Positions 5,999 through 7,044 of a stretch of DNA of 7,044 nucleotides are shown piece by piece. The translations under genes were made by a program, and so were the position numbers. Where the stretch lies: positions 1-7,044 of the forward strand of contig CAAGJS010000273.1 of assembly GCA_900770275.1 (NCBI GenBank), read 5' to 3'. The notes beneath the pieces were generated by a model. It did not search any database, was not told the DNA's origin, and was given only the letters and a program-made list of their open reading frames with translations. The stretch is from Erysipelotrichaceae bacterium. GTDB lineage: Bacteria > Bacillota_I > Bacilli_A > Erysipelotrichales > Erysipelotrichaceae. The stretch's first letter is position 1. Every line of letters starts with the position of its first letter.

Positions 5999-6031
5999 CT
6001 ACAAAATCCCGCAATGTGTCGTCAGAATCGA

Positions 6032-6520
6032 TCAAAGAGCGTGATAGTAAAGATGAATATCGCGGTAACTGTCATCCTTGGCGTGGAAGCCGCCTGGAAT
6101 CGTGCCAAGCTTCGTGAAGCCAAGCTTCTCATACAGATGAATCGCCGCCTCATTTGTTGCCACAACGGCATTGAACTGCAGAATACGGAAGCCGAGCCGC
6201 TTGCCCTGCTTCAGACAATCCTTCACCAGCGCCTCGCCAATATGATTGCCACGCGCATCTGATGCGACGGCATAGCTCGCATTGGCAATGTGGCCGCAGC
6301 GACCGACATTGTTCGGGTGCAGAATATAGAGACCAACGACATTTCCCTTTTCATCCATGGCGATGCCGGTATAGCTCTGGTGCGCAAAGAAGGCATCCGC
6401 ATTGTCCTCGTTCAGTCCCTTGATCTGCGGAAACGCATCGCCTTCCTCCACGACTTCATTCCATATTTTCATCGCAGCCATTGCGTCTGCCGATGAATAT
6501 TCACGTACACTTACGTTCAT
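6032..6520 (-). CDS. GNAT-family N-acetyltransferase
   Basis: This 162-residue single-domain protein transfers acetyl from acetyl-CoA to an amine of an unknown small molecule or protein in the cytosol. The acetyl-CoA pyrophosphate loop is R90-G-N-H-I-G95, the family R/Q-x-x-G-x-G/A motif, after beta strand 4 (Y83-A-V). N123-E-A-A-I-H-L-Y-E-K-L-G-F (123-135) is the strongly conserved C-terminal GNAT motif. The N-N-V-G-R-C-G-H stretch (70-77) and the closing D-I-H-L-Y-Y segment resemble the Mpr1/phosphinothricin-acetyltransferase-like branch, which would fit detoxification, but that is inference. The start at 6520 is supported by AAAGGAG six bases upstream. An upstream ATG at 6559 would add 13 residues running through the putative promoter. 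The start codon is about 100 bases from the divergent start at 6619. Confidence 0.93.
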   Translation of the reverse strand: MNVSVREYSSADAMAAMKIWNEVVEEGDAFPQIKGLNEDNADAFFAHQSYTGIAMDEKGNVVGLYILHPNNVGRCGHIANASYAVASDARGNHIGEALVKDCLKQGKRLGFRILQFNAVVATNEAAIHLYEKLGFTKLGTIPGGFHAKDDSYRDIHLYYHAL

Positions 6521-6526
6521 AAAAAT

Positions 6527-6533
6527 CTCCTTT
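6527..6533 (-). promoter_or_regulatory. Ribosome binding site fixing the acetyltransferase start
   Basis: AAAGGAG lies six bases before the ATG at 6520, which favours that start over the ATG at 6559. Confidence 0.8.
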
Positions 6534-6549
6534 CCTGAACTCGCGGCGT

Positions 6550-6577
6550 ATTTTATCACCGTGTTTTTTCCAGTAAA
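6550..6577 (-). promoter_or_regulatory. Promoter of the acetyltransferase gene
   Basis: On the minus strand TGATAAAAT (6558-6550) is an extended -10, with TTTACT (6577-6572) as a possible -35 at 16-base spacing. The leader would be about 22 bases long and include AAAGGAG. Confidence 0.5.
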
Positions 6578-6582
6578 GGAAA

Positions 6583-6591
6583 TGTTAGAAT
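6583..6591 (+). promoter_or_regulatory. Extended -10 of the divergent plus-strand gene
   Basis: TGTTAGAAT matches TGnTATAAT with one hexamer mismatch. A T-rich run at 6563-6569 sits where the -35 should be. Transcription would start near 6598, 21 bases before the ATG at 6619. It is back-to-back with the acetyltransferase promoter, so the two units share a regulatory region of under 100 bases. Confidence 0.45.
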
Positions 6592-6618
6592 TGTAAGGCC
6601 TTGCATGAGGAAATTTCC

Positions 6619-7044
6619 ATGAAAAATATACTTGTAACCTATTACATGAGTCGGGAAGCCAGAGAGAATCTGACTGCCAGTATCCCCGGTACCTTCACCT
6701 TTCATACGCATCCCACCAAGGAAGAACTTCAGTCCGCCGATGTCGTGGTCGGCGAACCATCCAATGCACAGCTTGATGACATGAAGAGTGATGCCTCTCT
6801 TATTACGCTGGACAAAAAACAGAACTATCGCATCCCTGTATACTCCTTTTACGACAGTCTCACAGAGCGAGCCTCTGACTGGATGCTTGCCAGCATCCTG
6901 GAACATGTATTCCGGTTCCCGGAATACATCGCTGCCCAGAAGCACTGCGACTGGGCGCCGCTTCTGGACCGCTCCTTAAGGAAGATGAATGTTGTGAGTG
7001 TCGGAGACGATGAAATATCACACCTGCTGGCAAAGAAGCTCGCC
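6619..7044 (+). CDS. Divergent D-2-hydroxyacid-dehydrogenase-like protein (N-terminal 142 residues; runs off the window)
   Basis: The frame opens at 6619 behind GAGG (6607-6610) and is uninterrupted to the right edge. The pattern is that of the NAD-dependent D-isomer 2-hydroxyacid dehydrogenase family. There is an N-terminal flavodoxin-like catalytic half with A-D-V-V-V-G (40-45). A linker helix R84-A-S-D-W-M-L-A-S-I-L-E follows (compare A-E-x-x-L-x-x-x-L in relatives). The start of the Rossmann half is at ~124. Two things are odd. The region between ~60 and 84, where relatives have the longer s-x-G-v-D loop, is very short. The nucleotide motif, normally G-x-G-x-x-G, reads G-D-D-E-I-S (129-134), so only the first glycine remains. 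NAD binding in the usual way is therefore doubtful, and a non-enzymatic or altered role is possible. The catalytic Arg, Glu and His lie beyond the window. Confidence 0.75.
   Translation, partial: MKNILVTYYMSREARENLTASIPGTFTFHTHPTKEELQSADVVVGEPSNAQLDDMKSDASLITLDKKQNYRIPVYSFYDSLTERASDWMLASILEHVFRFPEYIAAQKHCDWAPLLDRSLRKMNVVSVGDDEISHLLAKKLA

Noticed and set aside
5946..6031. Riboswitch or attenuator in the gap before the DUF308 gene
   Set aside because: The gap is 86 bases and is explained by a promoter with a ~18-base leader; there is no room for a structured leader.
5946..6035. Longer start for the DUF308 protein at 6035
   Set aside because: It would run through the promoter and the end of the acetyltransferase gene, has no ribosome site, and adds residues unlike the family's N-terminus.

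Overview
The window looks like a chromosomal segment of a mid-GC member of the Bacillota. The Erysipelotrichia or a neighbouring gut Firmicute lineage is my best guess, judged from protein flavour only. The clues are AAGGAGG-type ribosome binding sites, extended -10 promoters, a lipoprotein flavin reductase of the anaerobe FMN_bind/FAD type, a Cys-rich Lgt variant and an AAA_14/DUF4143 ATPase. Six complete and two edge-truncated genes are supported. Seven are on the minus strand; only the last is on the plus strand.

Reading along the minus strand, an outward-facing gene at the right end (plus strand, 6619 onward, cut by the window) encodes a degenerate D-2-hydroxyacid-dehydrogenase-like protein. 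It is divergent from a GNAT acetyltransferase (6520..6032). Next comes a DUF308/HdeD-like membrane protein (5945..5325) with its own extended -10 promoter and a clear Rho-independent terminator. After that is an AT-richer gene for an AAA_14/DUF4143 ATPase (5118..3874), bracketed by two copies of a ~92-bp palindrome-bearing repeat. Then follows a tight three-gene operon, lgt - rpiB - unknown membrane-anchored protein (3642..1596), with 4-base ATGA overlaps at both junctions and a terminator after the last gene. The left end is the 5' part of a large exported flavin lipoprotein reductase (1424 to the left edge).

The lgt operon and the lipoprotein reductase make functional sense side by side, because the reductase carries a lipobox that Lgt would modify. 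Cys-type Lgt proteins like this one may not be the housekeeping enzyme, however. RpiB is a pentose-phosphate enzyme with no obvious link to the other two operon genes.

The most unusual part is 3690-5250: a putative mobile or laterally acquired ATPase gene between direct repeats. Each repeat contains a 17-bp-arm hairpin, and the hairpin loop of one copy is the reverse complement of the other while the flanks stay in the same orientation. A second, 19-base direct repeat brackets the left hairpin. No RNA genes, CRISPR arrays or transposase genes were seen.
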